64,000 nucleotides of DNA, taken from the NCBI RefSeq assembly GCF_009389715.1, contig NC_052401.1, forward strand, positions 620,001-684,000, written 5' to 3'. This document shows, piece after piece, positions 50,426 to 63,110 of the stretch (positions are counted from its first letter, which is position 1; the number at the start of each line of letters is the position of its first letter). The stretch is from Phoenix dactylifera (lineage: Eukaryota > Streptophyta > Magnoliopsida > Arecales > Arecaceae). The notes below the pieces were generated by a model. That model was not told where the DNA came from. It ran no database searches and was given only the letters and a program-made list of their open reading frames with translations. Position numbers and translations under genes: made by a program.

Positions 50426-51544
50426 TTAGGAATAAAATTTGTTTCCTTTTGCTTCATTATTGGTAGTCTTATTCAAGTCTATATAAAACATTTTTTGTCT
50501 AGATTCTCTTTCTTAAAATGTGGTTAATACTTGGAGGTTTTGTTAAGGTACGGATTTTCGCACCGACGCATGAATAGATTTTTAAGAGATTCGTTTTAAC
50601 TGCAAACATATGAACCAATTTGGAAAGGCCACGACGTTCCAGGAGACCACTCGGACCACCTACTCTGGGATTATGGAGTTGTAAGAGGTAATCAGCTTTT
50701 GTAGCTTTGTTGTGGGTGCTCTTGGAGACTGCCATGACCGAAATCTGGAGGTATCACTGGTCCCTCTTGCTCTCACCTACACCTACCCTTAATGAGCCCG
50801 TCCCACAAGAGATGCATTGGCCTCTCTCCAATCACATATGTTGCTACCGAAAGCAACATTATTTGTAGGTTCTGATAGCCCGTTTGCAGCAACATAAGGT
50901 TTCATCTAATAAATTTAGCTAGGATATGTTATTTAAATTTCTTAACAATATATAAGTATCCAAAATCTATCTAGTTCGTAGAAAAAATGGTACTAATCAT
51001 CTACCCAAAGGACAACCAATGATCTAAAATTATATTTCCCAAAATAGAGAGGACCGAACATATGTTCTAGCCTTTCAGGCACGCACCCCCTTGAATCGAA
51101 ACATTGGCAAACTAGATTTCACCCTCACGAAAAAAAAAAAAAAAAGAAGCAGAACAGGAGCCTACCGCAAGTACTACTACTTTTATGCGAACCCTCCCGT
51201 GCAAGCTATAACAGCCCTAATAATGATATAGCGGTTGCCACCTAAAGTAGGTTTGGGGAAAAAAGTAGCAGGATTTGACCCCCAAAAAAAAGTAGTAGGT
51301 TTGAAAAAGCTGTCCACATGTAAAGAATTTTACGATTACTTTGCTCTCGTTCCAACTTTTTATTTTTCTGAGCAATGATTCCACTCTCCATGGCCTGTAG
51401 CATTGAGTAGAGCCAGGGGACACCGACAATGACATCCATTGAATGAAAAAGAAAAGAGCCAAAACCAAAACCACATCATGAAGATCACCTTGCAACCAAC
51501 GCCATGGAGAGGACACAAACTAAATCAGAAAACCAACCTCTAAA
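50426..51544. other. Non-coding DNA before DIR-2, copy 2
   Basis: No gene is seen. Identity switches near 50485-50510: left of it matches copy 3, right of it matches copy 1. Confidence 0.55.
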
Positions 51545-52120
51545 TCAGTAGTGCATGACGAAAACATTGTACTCCACCACAGCATCACCAGTCTTAAGAT
51601 TGAAGGTGTGCGTCCGGGCCTGGGCATAACCCTGGGCCAACCGAAAAAGCCCACTTCCCCCGATCACCGGCATCTCCCTCACCTTCGACAATGCCGTATA
51701 CCGGCCCAATATGGTAACCGTGCTACCATTGTACTTGCCGTCGGTGAAGGCAAAGTTCATGGACATCAGCAGGCCCGCCTCCTCCTTGGACGCGAAACAA
51801 TAGAAACCCTGGGCCCGGCCCACTAGCTTTGAAGTGGCCTCAGGGCCAACGGTCAGCGCGTCGTCGATCATGACCAACGTGCCGAACGAGGTCGCCGACT
51901 TGTTGGCCGAGGCCGCCTGGGCCACCCTGACGGTGCTCGGATCCGGCCCGCTCACGACGTCGTGCAAGAATAGCCGCAGGTGGCTCAGCTTCTGGCGCAC
52001 CGGCGGCGTCGCCGGCTTTTGACTCTGGAGGAAACTGTAGTGTTCTCCATCCTTGGCTGAGGAGGGAGTGATGGTGCTGAATAAGAGAAGAAGAATGGCG
52101 ATCGAAAAGAGTTTGCCCAT
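51545..52120 (-). CDS. Dirigent protein DIR-2, copy 2
   Basis: An intact 191-aa secreted dirigent protein, identical base for base over its 576-nt CDS to the gene at 31228-31803, so all residue positions given there apply. The start at 52120 follows the same logic: the frame upstream is only the TG microsatellite. It lies head-to-head with the DIR-1 pseudogene of copy 3 (57169), about 5 kb apart. The lack of any change against copy 1 points to a very recent duplication or gene conversion. Confidence 0.93.
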   Translation of the reverse strand: MGKLFSIAILLLLFSTITPSSAKDGEHYSFLQSQKPATPPVRQKLSHLRLFLHDVVSGPDPSTVRVAQAASANKSATSFGTLVMIDDALTVGPEATSKLVGRAQGFYCFASKEEAGLLMSMNFAFTDGKYNGSTVTILGRYTALSKVREMPVIGGSGLFRLAQGYAQARTHTFNLKTGDAVVEYNVFVMHY

Positions 52121-52127
52121 GAGAACC

Positions 52128-52129
<2 letters not shown>

Positions 52130-52217
<88 letters not shown>
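52130..52217. repeat. (CA)23(GA)21 microsatellite in the DIR-2 leader, copy 2
   Basis: Same position as 31813-31892 but with five more CA units and one fewer GA unit, the only sizeable change near the otherwise identical genes. Confidence 0.95.
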
Positions 52218-52220
<3 letters not shown>

Positions 52221-54790
52221 GTGAGAATGGGATGGGAGTTTGGGTTTTGGTGTGATGAGTGTATGTGTCTGAGCCCTTGGTGGTTATTTATGGGGACCGT
52301 CAGGCGTCAGGTGGGGGTGGGGACTGGTGGAGGAAAATTTTATTTAATGGGTCTGCTTCCCGTTATTTTGTCTATTTAAAAGCGCCTGGTTTGGTTGGGG
52401 TGAAACTTTCCCCATGATCTTTACCTGAGGAAGGGCATGGCTTGGGAGTTGGGAATGCAAGTAACACTTCGATTGTTTTTTTCTCTAAAATAAATATTTC
52501 GTACCCTTCAAATACGGCCATATCCAAAAATAAAATAAAATAAAATAAAAAATAGTAGAGTACTCTAGGCAGCTTTTTTTTTTTTTTACCCACAGGACAT
52601 TTTTGGAGTGGTTGGCATAGAAGGCTCACTTCTATTAACTACCGGCTAAAATAAGAATAAAAAAACACTGAATTTTTTTTAAAAAAAATGTCAAGAAGTA
52701 TACTTTTGACTTGGTATTAGGTAAGATGGGTCTCAAATTGGTAATCTGGTCATAAATCAAGTCTGAACTTTTAAGTTAATCTTTCCTTGTATGAAACCAA
52801 TTAATCTGATTGAGAGCCATAGTCTTTGGAGCTCTGGAGGATCAAGTATAGGCCTATTTTGCACCAATAATACATGACTTCTTAGGAAGACAATGGAGAC
52901 AGCATTTTGCCATTAACTTGGAAGATTTTCTGATGGTATGAATTCTTATACTTAAATCAAGCCTAAATTAGATCCTTTAGGCATATCAGCATTTCGTACA
53001 TGGCCCACTCAGCTACCTTTCGAAAGCTTAAATTCTAGACAAAGCTAGCTTTCCTGAGAAAGTCGATCGACATGACTTGGTTGCCCAACGAATATAAGTA
53101 TGGAGCAAGAATCGGAGTCCTTCCATAGTAAAATGGTTTAAAGGTTTGTCTTTTTTCTGAAGGGTAATGGAGGAAGTGAATTGCTTTCCCCAGATTTATT
53201 GAGATGGTAATAAAAGAAGACAAAGCTTGTAGATATATACAGAGTTAAGGCATGAGAAGAATAGGAGGGCAGAGGGTAGCCTGCTCCTTTCAGTCTGCAT
53301 CAAGGGTAACAAGTGGTTCAATAGCAATCTATAGCTGTCAAGTAACCTCGGTGCACAGATTTCCCCAGAGCTAAAAACACTGAAGAGTTTTTGTATAAGA
53401 CCGAAGCCAATGAAGAAGATTTTCTGACAAAAATTCAAAAAATATATTCACTCCGGACCTGACAATGTATATTCACATTGTAGTAGGGGAAGAAAATCCT
53501 GCAGCTGTTGATGAAATTGTAACAAGAGTTAGTAGTGAATTTACCATCATTTGTGAGTTCCTTTAGAGGTCATCATCTGACATGTTCCTCATTTCAGTTT
53601 TTGGACCCAATAATAGGTCAATATTGAATACTAGGCTTGATGTCTCAGAATTGATGGCATCCAATAGGAATGTTTATCATTCATCTTATCAAAACAAAAA
53701 TCATAATAACGATTTCCTTGTCGGAACAAAGTAGTTTGAAACTTTAAAAATCCAACACATATGTCCAGCATACTATATTTTTTAAGTTTTCAAAATATCA
53801 TGAAATTATGCTCTAAATAAAACTTAATAATTTTTTGCTTACAAAATAGTCTTTATAATTTTTTTTAAGAAGGAAAGGAAGTGATTACAGCCCTATCAAC
53901 CATACAAATCCAAAGTGCTCCAAGATACGACTCTCTCCTGAGTTATGGCTCTTGCTAGGTATGGCTAATGCAAAAATCTACTAGATCATTCAAATTGCTG
54001 AAGTTAATTACCCAAAAGTTATAGAATTCTGTATTTTTTTTTATATTTGATTAGCCAAGCAATATGTTAAATTAAGGAGGAGGACTTTCTCATCTTTCCT
54101 TCTGTATCATAGAATTTCCATGTGGTTCGTCTCATAAGAGAAAACAGCTGAGCCATTGACACATGCTTTCATAACTAAAAAATGTAACTAGCAAAATCAT
54201 TCAGCTGGTGTGCTGTTTTTGTATTTGCGCCGTGAATTGTGGCAAAATAATGGAAGCAAAGAAGAATGTGAATGGTGGGAGAGACAGTTGAGTGAATTTT
54301 TTGGGTGGTTTTTCTGAGTTACCATGGCATTATGTAACAGCTTAAGACCTCACCCAAAATAGCGTCAGGTTAAAAGTTTAAATCCATTCAAATCTAATTA
54401 CAAGCATTACGATCGGCCGATGGTCAGCCTCAATGAGCCTTTGCTGCAATGTTCCCTAGTCCACATGAGTTATAGGCTGGATTTACTCTGATACTATTTG
54501 TAACAACCTTTGATTTCATCCAAAATAGTTAGCTCGAAGGTATTTTTTAGATTTTATATACATGTATAAATACCCAAGATCTCTTGGGCAAATAATTGAT
54601 ATGGAACTAAACACATGCCCACGGATCTCCCACATTATTCTTTTGCATTTGTTAGTGGTCCCTGCTACTCTTCGTCCACAATAATTGGGACCCAAAACGA
54701 GTAGAAAATGGGTCACCTAGAAAAGATTAAAGTAGAACCTGACTTGGCTTAAACGCGCGTGCACTGCGTGGGGCTCTGCGTACATCTTCC
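52218..54790. other. DIR-2 upstream flank and module tail, copy 2
   Basis: A TATA-like CATAAATAA lies near 52286 (minus). Then non-coding DNA nearly identical to copy 1, without the poly(A)-tailed insert. No gene is seen. Confidence 0.5.
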
Positions 54791-55007
54791 ACATTACTGG
54801 GAGCGAGAGAGAGGAGAAGCCGCAGCTTTGGGAGTGCTACCATCCTTGTTATTCCTTGGTTGAATAGTACCAGTTTTATTTTACCCTTTTTTTGTTTTCT
54901 ATTATCTTTAAACTCAAGCAATTATACATCAATTCAGCAACACCATCACCCTCCTATTTTCTCGAGATCAATTTTAATAGGACCGTGATGAAAAAAAAAG
55001 GGTGCAT

Positions 55008-55365
55008 TTGTGGAGCAGACTATATTATATGAAGTGCTAAGTGCACCGCCAGTTGCAGACGGTGTTAGAATTTTTGATACTACAATTCCAATGGTGGAGT
55101 TACATGCAGCTTGAAAAGATCTAAATTATGTTATATATACATTAAGGGTTTCACAGGTTTATTTAGACGAAGACTCTATAACAATTATTAGATATCTTTC
55201 TAATTCACCTCCTACTGACAGAAGACTTTTTCCATTGGATTGTTGGCGATGATGCATTCACTACTATAAATTGAGATTTCACATATTTATAGAGAAGCTA
55301 ATAGTGCAACTGATCGGATGACATTTTATGTGGCAAATTATATGAGATCTACATTATAGGTTTTT
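55008..55365 (+). mobile_element. LINE RNase H relic, module copy 3
   Basis: Nearly identical to 34868-35225, with the same ELHA motif and stops. Confidence 0.65.
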
Positions 55366-57103
55366 TCAACAGATCTTCCTATTTAATTTTGTAATATTTT
55401 ATTTTTCATTCCCATGGATGTATTTATGCTCAATTAACTTAAATCATCCGATTTATTGAAAAAAAAAGGTTGATTATCACCCGTGAGACGTAACCTCATG
55501 ATACTACAATCTTTCTCTTGCCCGACTAATTCTAGCAATCAATGGTTACAGTTTGGTGTTTAGTTTAAATGTTGGCATCAAACATCATGGCACCTTCATG
55601 GGATGTGAGACATAACTAGTTGATGGTTTGTATTGGTTATTTCAATCTGGTAGATATATTTTAAGTGCATATAATGTGAGTGCCTCATCATAAAAGAAAA
55701 GAGATCTCCTCTATAACACTTAAGAGTTGTGTTTGATACTCCAATATGCCAAATTCCAGGCACAAAATCTTGCTTTGAATCAACTCTCGAATGCTTGGTT
55801 ATACTTGCCTTCAAAGCAAGCCGCACCTTTGGGTGCCAAAATTTGCCACTTAAGATATTTAACCTTCGGACATAATAAATAACACGAACTATTACATGTA
55901 TGATGACTCCTTTGAATTCCCAAATGGCCTTATTCCACCATGTAATGATTTCACCCAAGAAAATAAAAAAAATGATTTTGTACCCACAGAACATTAATTT
56001 TGTACGATCCTAAAGTAATAAAAATGCCGGAAGGTAGGGTGGGGAGGTTTCTCCCAAACATTCTCAACCTTCAATTGTTTTATGCTTCCTTTAGACTCTC
56101 TCTGATTTCTTTTTCATCGTGCTGCTTTTCAAAGTTCTCTCCCGAACACTCTCTTCCTCATCTAAGCAGAAGTCCCCGCATGAGAGTCCTTTAAAGCGTG
56201 GTAGCTAAGCAAAGTCAAATATGGATTCTTTAAACACCGTAGTTGAGAAATTTGTATTAAAAATATGATTTAAATTACATATATTGTTCATAGCACTAGT
56301 GTGCTTTATATTCAAATTGAACTCATAGATATAGTAAAATATATAATAAAATTTTATGGTTATGAGAAAGATACTAGAGGCCAAATATAGTATAATACAA
56401 TAACAAAATTTTATGATTTGATATAAATACTAAATTTGAATATAACAATGAGACTCCATAATTTTTAGAGATTGATCTAAGTTGATATATCAAGATTATG
56501 CATGCAATATGCAATAACTATGATATCTAATACCGTACATACTATAATAGACGAGATTGTACTTGATTCTGGCAACTGTAATATATCAGAAGGCACTGTA
56601 AGTCTGGTAATCAAGGAGGAGGTCATGGCGGTTGAGGACGACCATACTATGATATTTAATATCGTGCATGCATGTTATATTATGATAGATGTGATTGTGC
56701 ATAATTTTCACTTAATAGTAGCGTTGACGGGTCCACGACGTTGGTTTCTTTTTCCCCGGTGAATTAATTTTATCCCACTGTCCCCGTTTAACAGACTTGG
56801 AGACCTCTGAATGGAATAAATAAAGGCAACGGTGTTTCCAAGTGCTAACTGCCGCACTGATTGAGAGCTTGAGACCAGGAGCTATATGTAACAGAAAACA
56901 GCAAGTTCCAGTGAATCCAATCCTGTCACATAATCCTACACATGGTGGGACCATGGCTTATTCCCATACTTTTGGGTGCTGAGTTGGCTGTTCCCTATTA
57001 CCTCCATGGAACCAAAGCTCCCGCTGAGCCAATTAGTTTGTGTCACGAATTTTACTACACTCATTATTGCACTTCATTTGTCTTTGCCACCATCGTTTTC
57101 CTC
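55366..57103. other. DIR-1 upstream region, copy 3
   Basis: Non-coding. Holds the intact pre-insertion site of the copia element (aatgtgagtgcctcatc near 55674-55690). Confidence 0.55.
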
Positions 57104-57113
57104 TATAAATATA
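57104..57113 (+). promoter_or_regulatory. TATA box of DIR-1, copy 3
   Basis: TATAAATATA, 65 bp before the ATG at 57169. Confidence 0.65.
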
Positions 57114-57168
57114 GCTTCCATGATTCCATCTTAGCTTAATTCCATGCCCTCCACGCATTGGCAGAAAA

Positions 57169-57746
57169 ATGGCTACCATCACCACAACCATTTCATCTCT
57201 TCTTTTTGGCATGCTCCTCCCATCCCTCTTCCTCCCCACTTGCGGCCTAACTAATGCAAAAACCCAGGCCCATTTCTCCAAACCAGCCCACATGAAGCTA
57301 AGGCAGAAGGTAAGCCACCTCCACTTCTTCTTCCATGACGTAGTGAGCGGCCGCAAGGCGACGGCGGTGCCGGTCACCGATCCAGTCATGCCTTTGCCAT
57401 CGAGCTTCGGCAAGATCGTCATGATGGATGATTTGCTGACGGAGGGGCCGGAGCCGACTTCGAAACCCGTGGGCCGGGCTTAGGGGATGTATGCATTTGC
57501 GGCCCAGCAGGAGCTGGGCCTGCTCATGGTCATGAACTTGGTGTTCACAGAGGGGAAGTACAACGGCAGCGTGCTCACCGTGCTCGGACGGAACCGGTGC
57601 TTCACCGGGTACGGGAGATGCCGGTGGTCGGAGGGAGCGGGCTGTTCCGATTCGCCCGGGGCTATGCTCAGGCCCAAACCCACTGGTTGGATCCCAACAC
57701 GGGGGATGCCATTGTTGAGTACAATGCTTACGTGCTGCACTACTGA
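57169..57746 (+). pseudogene. Dirigent pseudogene DIR-1, copy 3
   Basis: Nearly identical to copy 2: the same signal peptide, the shared TAG (57481) and the shared 1-nt loss in the GRNPVL codons. It lacks the extra TAG of copy 2 in the YAQAQ motif. At most a 104-aa N-terminal fragment could be made. Confidence 0.9.
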
Positions 57747-58146
57747 ACTGAACCTAATAGTTGAAGTGCCGCTTGAAGAAATAATTAGCTGTAGGTCTTC
57801 TTCTTTTCATTTTTGAGTGTTGATCTTTAAGCAGACCGGTGTCTTTATTTGATACTTTTCTTCCTCGGTAGATGCTGAGGCTCCTTTTCACTGTGTCTTT
57901 GTGGGAGTTACCTTCAGTTGGATTGGATTCATAACATAACAGTTTGTTTTATCCCTCGGTCGGTACCGCCTTTTTGTTTGCATGGACGGCTTGTCAGTTG
58001 TCGCTGAGCAGTGAAACAAAAGACGAAGTATTGGTGGCCGTGTGAGACCTACCTGGTTCACAAGGGCGTCTCCACCGAGTCCGGATGCTACTGAATTACA
58101 CCCCGTGGCCAAATGATCCAGATGGTGAGGAATTCATAGAAAGATT
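57747..58146. other. DIR-1 3' flank, copy 3
   Basis: Uninterrupted MITE target at about 57889 (cactgtgtctttg). No gene is seen. Confidence 0.55.
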
Positions 58147-61100
58147 TGTCACGCCCCGGCTAGATTCCGCGCGTGATATGGCCATACTATCGAAGAGTAC
58201 GGCCCACGATAACACGAAGCCAAACGTTTCATTTAGTTTTCAAATTCATCTCAAATATAATAGAATAAATATGAATCCAATTTCATTATTTATTAAATAA
58301 AAACCAATATTAATTCAAAGCTTCTAAATCCAAACATAAATACTAAGCCTATAATCCTTAATATTCAGAAAATCATTAACTATAAATTTGTAGTCAATTT
58401 AAAATACTAAAATTTTTCTACAAAATTGTCAAGCGTGCTAGCACCAACTCCACGTCTAGACCATCTTCTGTCCCTACTGATCCTATTCATCTAGCGAGAG
58501 AAAAATAAAAATAAAGGTATACGAGCGACACAGCTCAATGAGTAAACCTTTCACTATCTTACTAGATCAAGCATAAGTTTTTCATGCTAATGCATCATTG
58601 AAGAAAAATAACAGGTATTCCAAAATAATCATTTCATACATAGTATATTAAAAACAGGTTATATAGCAAATCATGCATGAACAAATCATCCATCTTTCAT
58701 CAATAATTTCATAAATCGTTTTTCATGTTATGTAATCCTATCACGAAATTCAAAATATTGCTCACATATATTTGTGTTATGGTCACTATAACCTGTAACA
58801 GGGTTGTCTTCGTAATCGACAAGATTTTATAGTTCATATTTGTCACCAACTTTAATCCATTAGCAGAAGGCCGTTTTCGTTGGATGCTAGCTCCAAGGCG
58901 TCGATTGAAATTCATGATCAGATTATATGATAAAACACTTATTTTTTTCTTAAAACATACACATAAAAAATGAAAAATACTAAATGATATGATCAGATTC
59001 ATAACAGAGCTATTTTCATTAGAATATTAATGAAACTTTATTTCATAATAAAGCCTGATTTTCATGATACAAATGCTAATCCAAAATTTTAAGAAAAGTG
59101 TGATATTTTCACAAGCAGATTTTATGCATGAAAGACATGATTATAAAAAGTACAAGATCTACTAGATCTTACAGTTCAAAAACTAGTAAGAAGTATAAAA
59201 TTTACTTACCTGTTTCGCCTTAAGCCGTCAAACTTCACTAGGTGATTCAGTCAACCCTATTAACAATATTAAAAGCGAGATTAATTTCCATTTGAAATAA
59301 ATAAGAAAGGAGAGAGAGAGAGAGAGAGTTGGTCGAGTGACAGTGTTCGATGGTTCCGGATGGTTTAGGACCGAGCAACTCGATCAACAAATCATAGGGC
59401 ATAAACTCGATCAAGGCTTAGATTAGCCAACATGGTTCATCAATGAAGGTTTTAAGGACATTCAACAAGGCTAGGATGATCAGTCCAGTAGGTAGCCCGG
59501 GCACCAGAGCAGAACTGTGCCCTTTACAAGGTTAACTCGGGTTCGTAGATCAAGTCAACACGACCCGATACTGGGTTCCTTGGACATTCTAGAGAGAGAA
59601 AGTAGAGAGGAGAGAGAAGGTGGAGAGAGAAAGTGGAGAGAGGAAAGAGAAGGTAGAGAGAAAGTGGAGAGAGGAGAGGGAAGGTAGAGAGAGAAAGTGG
59701 AAAAAGAAAGTGGAGAGAGAGAGAAAATGAGAGAGGATAGCTCTCTTTCTCTCTCTCATCCTCTTCTCTTCTTTTTCTTCCCTTGTTCTTTTCTTCTTTC
59801 TTCTCCCATTGCAACAACAAAGAAAAGAGGGGTGGCTGATGATGGTGACTGCAACAGTTCGGCGGTAGTGGCAATGGCGGTGGCTATGGCCAGCGGCGGC
59901 GGCTGATTGGTGAGGAAATCCAAAAAAAAGATCCAAAAATAAGGGAATCAGACTCTCCTTGACTTCCAGCCATTGGCTGCTCACCGACTGTAGGGTGTTG
60001 CCCACAATAACACAAAGCCCATAATAACAATATTCTTTCATATAACATGATAAAATTTGTCCAACTTGTATCTAAATCAAATATTTGAATATTGAAAACT
60101 ACAACCCAAAATTTATAGTCATCGCTACTTCTATGACAGCTTGTAACTATGCTTTAAGCTTTATTTTTTCAACCTTCATTCATTTATTCTTTTCCGCTCC
60201 TAGCAACTTTATTTATCTTAAAAAAATATAAAGAGACAAATGAGCTTTGGAGTTCAGTAAGTAACTATGCACCATCTTACCAGATCAAGTATGGGTTTTT
60301 CCATGTCAATATATCATTTAAAGAAAATAAGAGACAATCCAAAATAAGCATTCATAACACATATATTAAAACAAGTCAAAAAGGAACTCATGCATGCATA
60401 AATCATTTATTTTCCACAAACATGCTTCAAGTTCATTTTGCAAATAAATGCATAAATTATTCTTCTAACATTTAGCTTCAAAATCTTGCTCGCAGATATT
60501 CACGCTATGGTCACTATAACCCATAATATGGCTGTTTTCGTAATCGACAAGATTTTATAGTTTACATTCGTTACTAACTTTAACCCATTGGCTGAGGGCC
60601 GTTTTCTTTAGATGCTAGCTCTAAGGTGTCGATTGGCCTCCATTTCTAGAGGCAGTCATAGTTATCTGAGAGCTTATAAAATATTTCACAAATAATACTT
60701 TAATAAGTAGGTTGAAAATGTTAAATGGCATCGCAAAACTTTAAATAATTATGCCATATATGAAATTTTACATAACCATAAGTCATTTACTATTAAGTAT
60801 TCTAATTATGCCACATATATCATTTTTATGCAATTTTTCATAAATCATATGTAGATCATTTACAACAAAGTATTCAGTAAAGATGCTATTTGACCAAAAA
60901 TATGGATTATTTTCAACCGTATGCTTGGGTTTAAACTTTTAAAAAAATGCAAGATCAATCATATCAAATATAATTCATAATTTTTCTTACTAAAAATTAA
61001 TCAATAATTTAAAATTAATAAGATTTATGCCAAAATTATTTACCTCTGTTCGTCCAAAAATTTTTAGATTCAGTTGGATAGCTCCGCTGCACAAAACTGT

Positions 61101-61918
61101 TTAAAATAAATTACTTGCTATTTACCTTTTTAAAAAAAACAATTCGAAATGAATTTGAGCCGGCTTCAAGTTCTGATTGGGTAAGCCGGATTTGGATATA
61201 CAAATCTAGTAAAGAGAGAATGCTTGCACCAAGGATGGACATTTCTCTCTCTCCCTCCCCCCCCCCCCCCCCCCCCCCCCCCCTTTTTTTTTTTTCTCCT
61301 TTTTCTCTTTTCTTCTTCCTCTTTTCTTCTTTTCTTCTTTCCTTTTCTTCTTTTCTTCTCCTTCATCGCCCTCCCCTCTTTTCTTCCCCGTGAAACTGGA
61401 GGGGGAAGGGCGAGAGCCCACCCCACCTAAGACAGAGAAGGGGAAGGAGGCCTCTAGCCCGACGGTGGCGCGGCCGAGGGCCGGCGGGCGGTAGGGTGGA
61501 ACCACCAGATATGCTCTCCCCCCTTCTCTTCTTCTTCTTCTTTTTCTTCTTCTTCTTCTTCTTTTTCCTTATTCCGGCGGCCCTTTGCCGGATTCCAGCC
61601 ATTGTCGATCGATCGGAAGGAGGGGGAGACAAGAGAAGGAAATGCGAAGGGTATGGAAGGCCTTACCTTGCTCCGATGAGGCGTTGCACCTCGACCCCGG
61701 CGGCACAAGCGAGGGCACAGTCAGCTCAAGCAGGAGAAGGGACGAAGATGGAGGAGGAATAAGAAGATGGATGGAGGTGGAGTGGAATCGAGGGTTTTTT
61801 AAGCCCCAGAGAGGGAGGGTAACGATCGGCCGTTCGTCAGTTACAACCGTCTAACGGCCGCGGCGGTTGGGCCTGCCGACTTTGGGCTAAGTCAGGCCCA
61901 GTTGGCTTGATTCTTACA
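58147..61918. repeat. 3.7-kb composite non-coding repeat, copy 3
   Basis: As in copies 1 and 2, with an unusual run of about 28 C (about 61256-61283) where the others have short C runs. Confidence 0.6.
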
Positions 61919-62290
61919 GACTGTGTAAGCCCAAACCTCCGCGAGAGGACTGCGAATACTGAAGCAAAAGACTGAATCTTCCATGAAATCTATCACATTG
62001 AATGCTGTGACGACGACACAACAACAACAGCTATGGTAACTCTTAAATAAAAAGCATGGATGCAAGGAAAATGTTTTGAAAACTAATCCGGCCATGGGTC
62101 GGCACCTCCAACTAGAGTACAGCAAATAATACAAGTCTAATTATCCCAATTGGTGTAATGTTAATTGGACCACTTTATGGGACGAGTCCCATTCGACAGA
62201 TGCTATATCACATCAGTTAATTTCAAAAAAATAATAATATTTAATTATCTTTTGTAGGTCCTTGCTAATTATCAATTATGTTCTATTTAG
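61919..62290. other. Non-coding DNA before the LINE relic, copy 3
   Basis: Matches 49381-49750. No gene is seen. Confidence 0.5.
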
Positions 62291-63110
62291 ATGCCCCCAT
62301 GCAGCTTAGGTGTGGGGTAGGATCATGAACTCACCGCAGGTAGTGACTTAAGTAGAGGACTTCTTAAGCCAGCTGAAGGGAGCTCGGTGGCGACCAAGCA
62401 CTCTGGAGTGGAATATTAGATGTGCCTATGTGGCCTATCATATAAGGCTAGACTAAAATACCCAAATTTTTGAGGGTAGAAGTATGCACTCGAGGATAGT
62501 GGCGGGCAGGGCTTTACTTCACCCCTATCTCCTTGCTTTCTCAAGGTTGACTTTGATGGCAGTATCGTTGACAATAGAGATAGAGGTGGAGTGGGCTTTG
62601 TGATCAGGGATCATGAGTCTAAGCTCATTACGGCCGGCATGTCTTCGATGAATCAGTCAATGGTGCAGAGCTGAGAGCTGTATGGGAGGACATTGTTTTT
62701 GCCAAATGGGTCCTAGGGGCGACTTGTATTCAGCTTGAGGGCGATGCGGCCATGGTGATTGATTGGATTCAGAAGAGTGTTGATAGGCACAGACATTCGG
62801 ATAGGCATCTGCTTTGTTAGATATATGTAAGATTGTGAGTGGGCTGATGGCATTCCGAGCTACCCATATCTATCGGAAGGCAAACAGTGTTGCCTCCTAT
62901 GCGGCGCACCACTCAGAAGAATTTTGTTGGGAGGGCACGGACGCTGCTCCCTCACCCCTTCGTCGACTTTTGGTTTTTGACTCTTACAAGTGCACTCATA
63001 TGCGTATGGTATGGTTTGCCGTTGTATCATAAAAATAAAAAAAAAAGGAAGTAGTTGCTATCTTGTTTTCTTGTTATTCTTGTCGTCGTCGTTGTTGTTT
63101 GCTGCTGTTA
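62291..63110 (+). mobile_element. LINE C-terminal relic, copy 3 (most complete)
   Basis: The longest of the three relics: the region before RNase H, the RNase H domain with stops, and a 3' UTR with an A-rich stretch and cgtcgtcgttgttgtttg at about 63080-63100. Copies 1 and 2 lack different parts of this tail. Confidence 0.75.

Larger units (their letters stand above)
34651..54790. repeat. Dirigent module, copy 2
   Basis: Second copy, same content and order, enlarged by a 7.1-kb copia element (35545-42679) and a 472-bp MITE (44901-45372). Without these it is about 12.5 kb. Confidence 0.9.
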
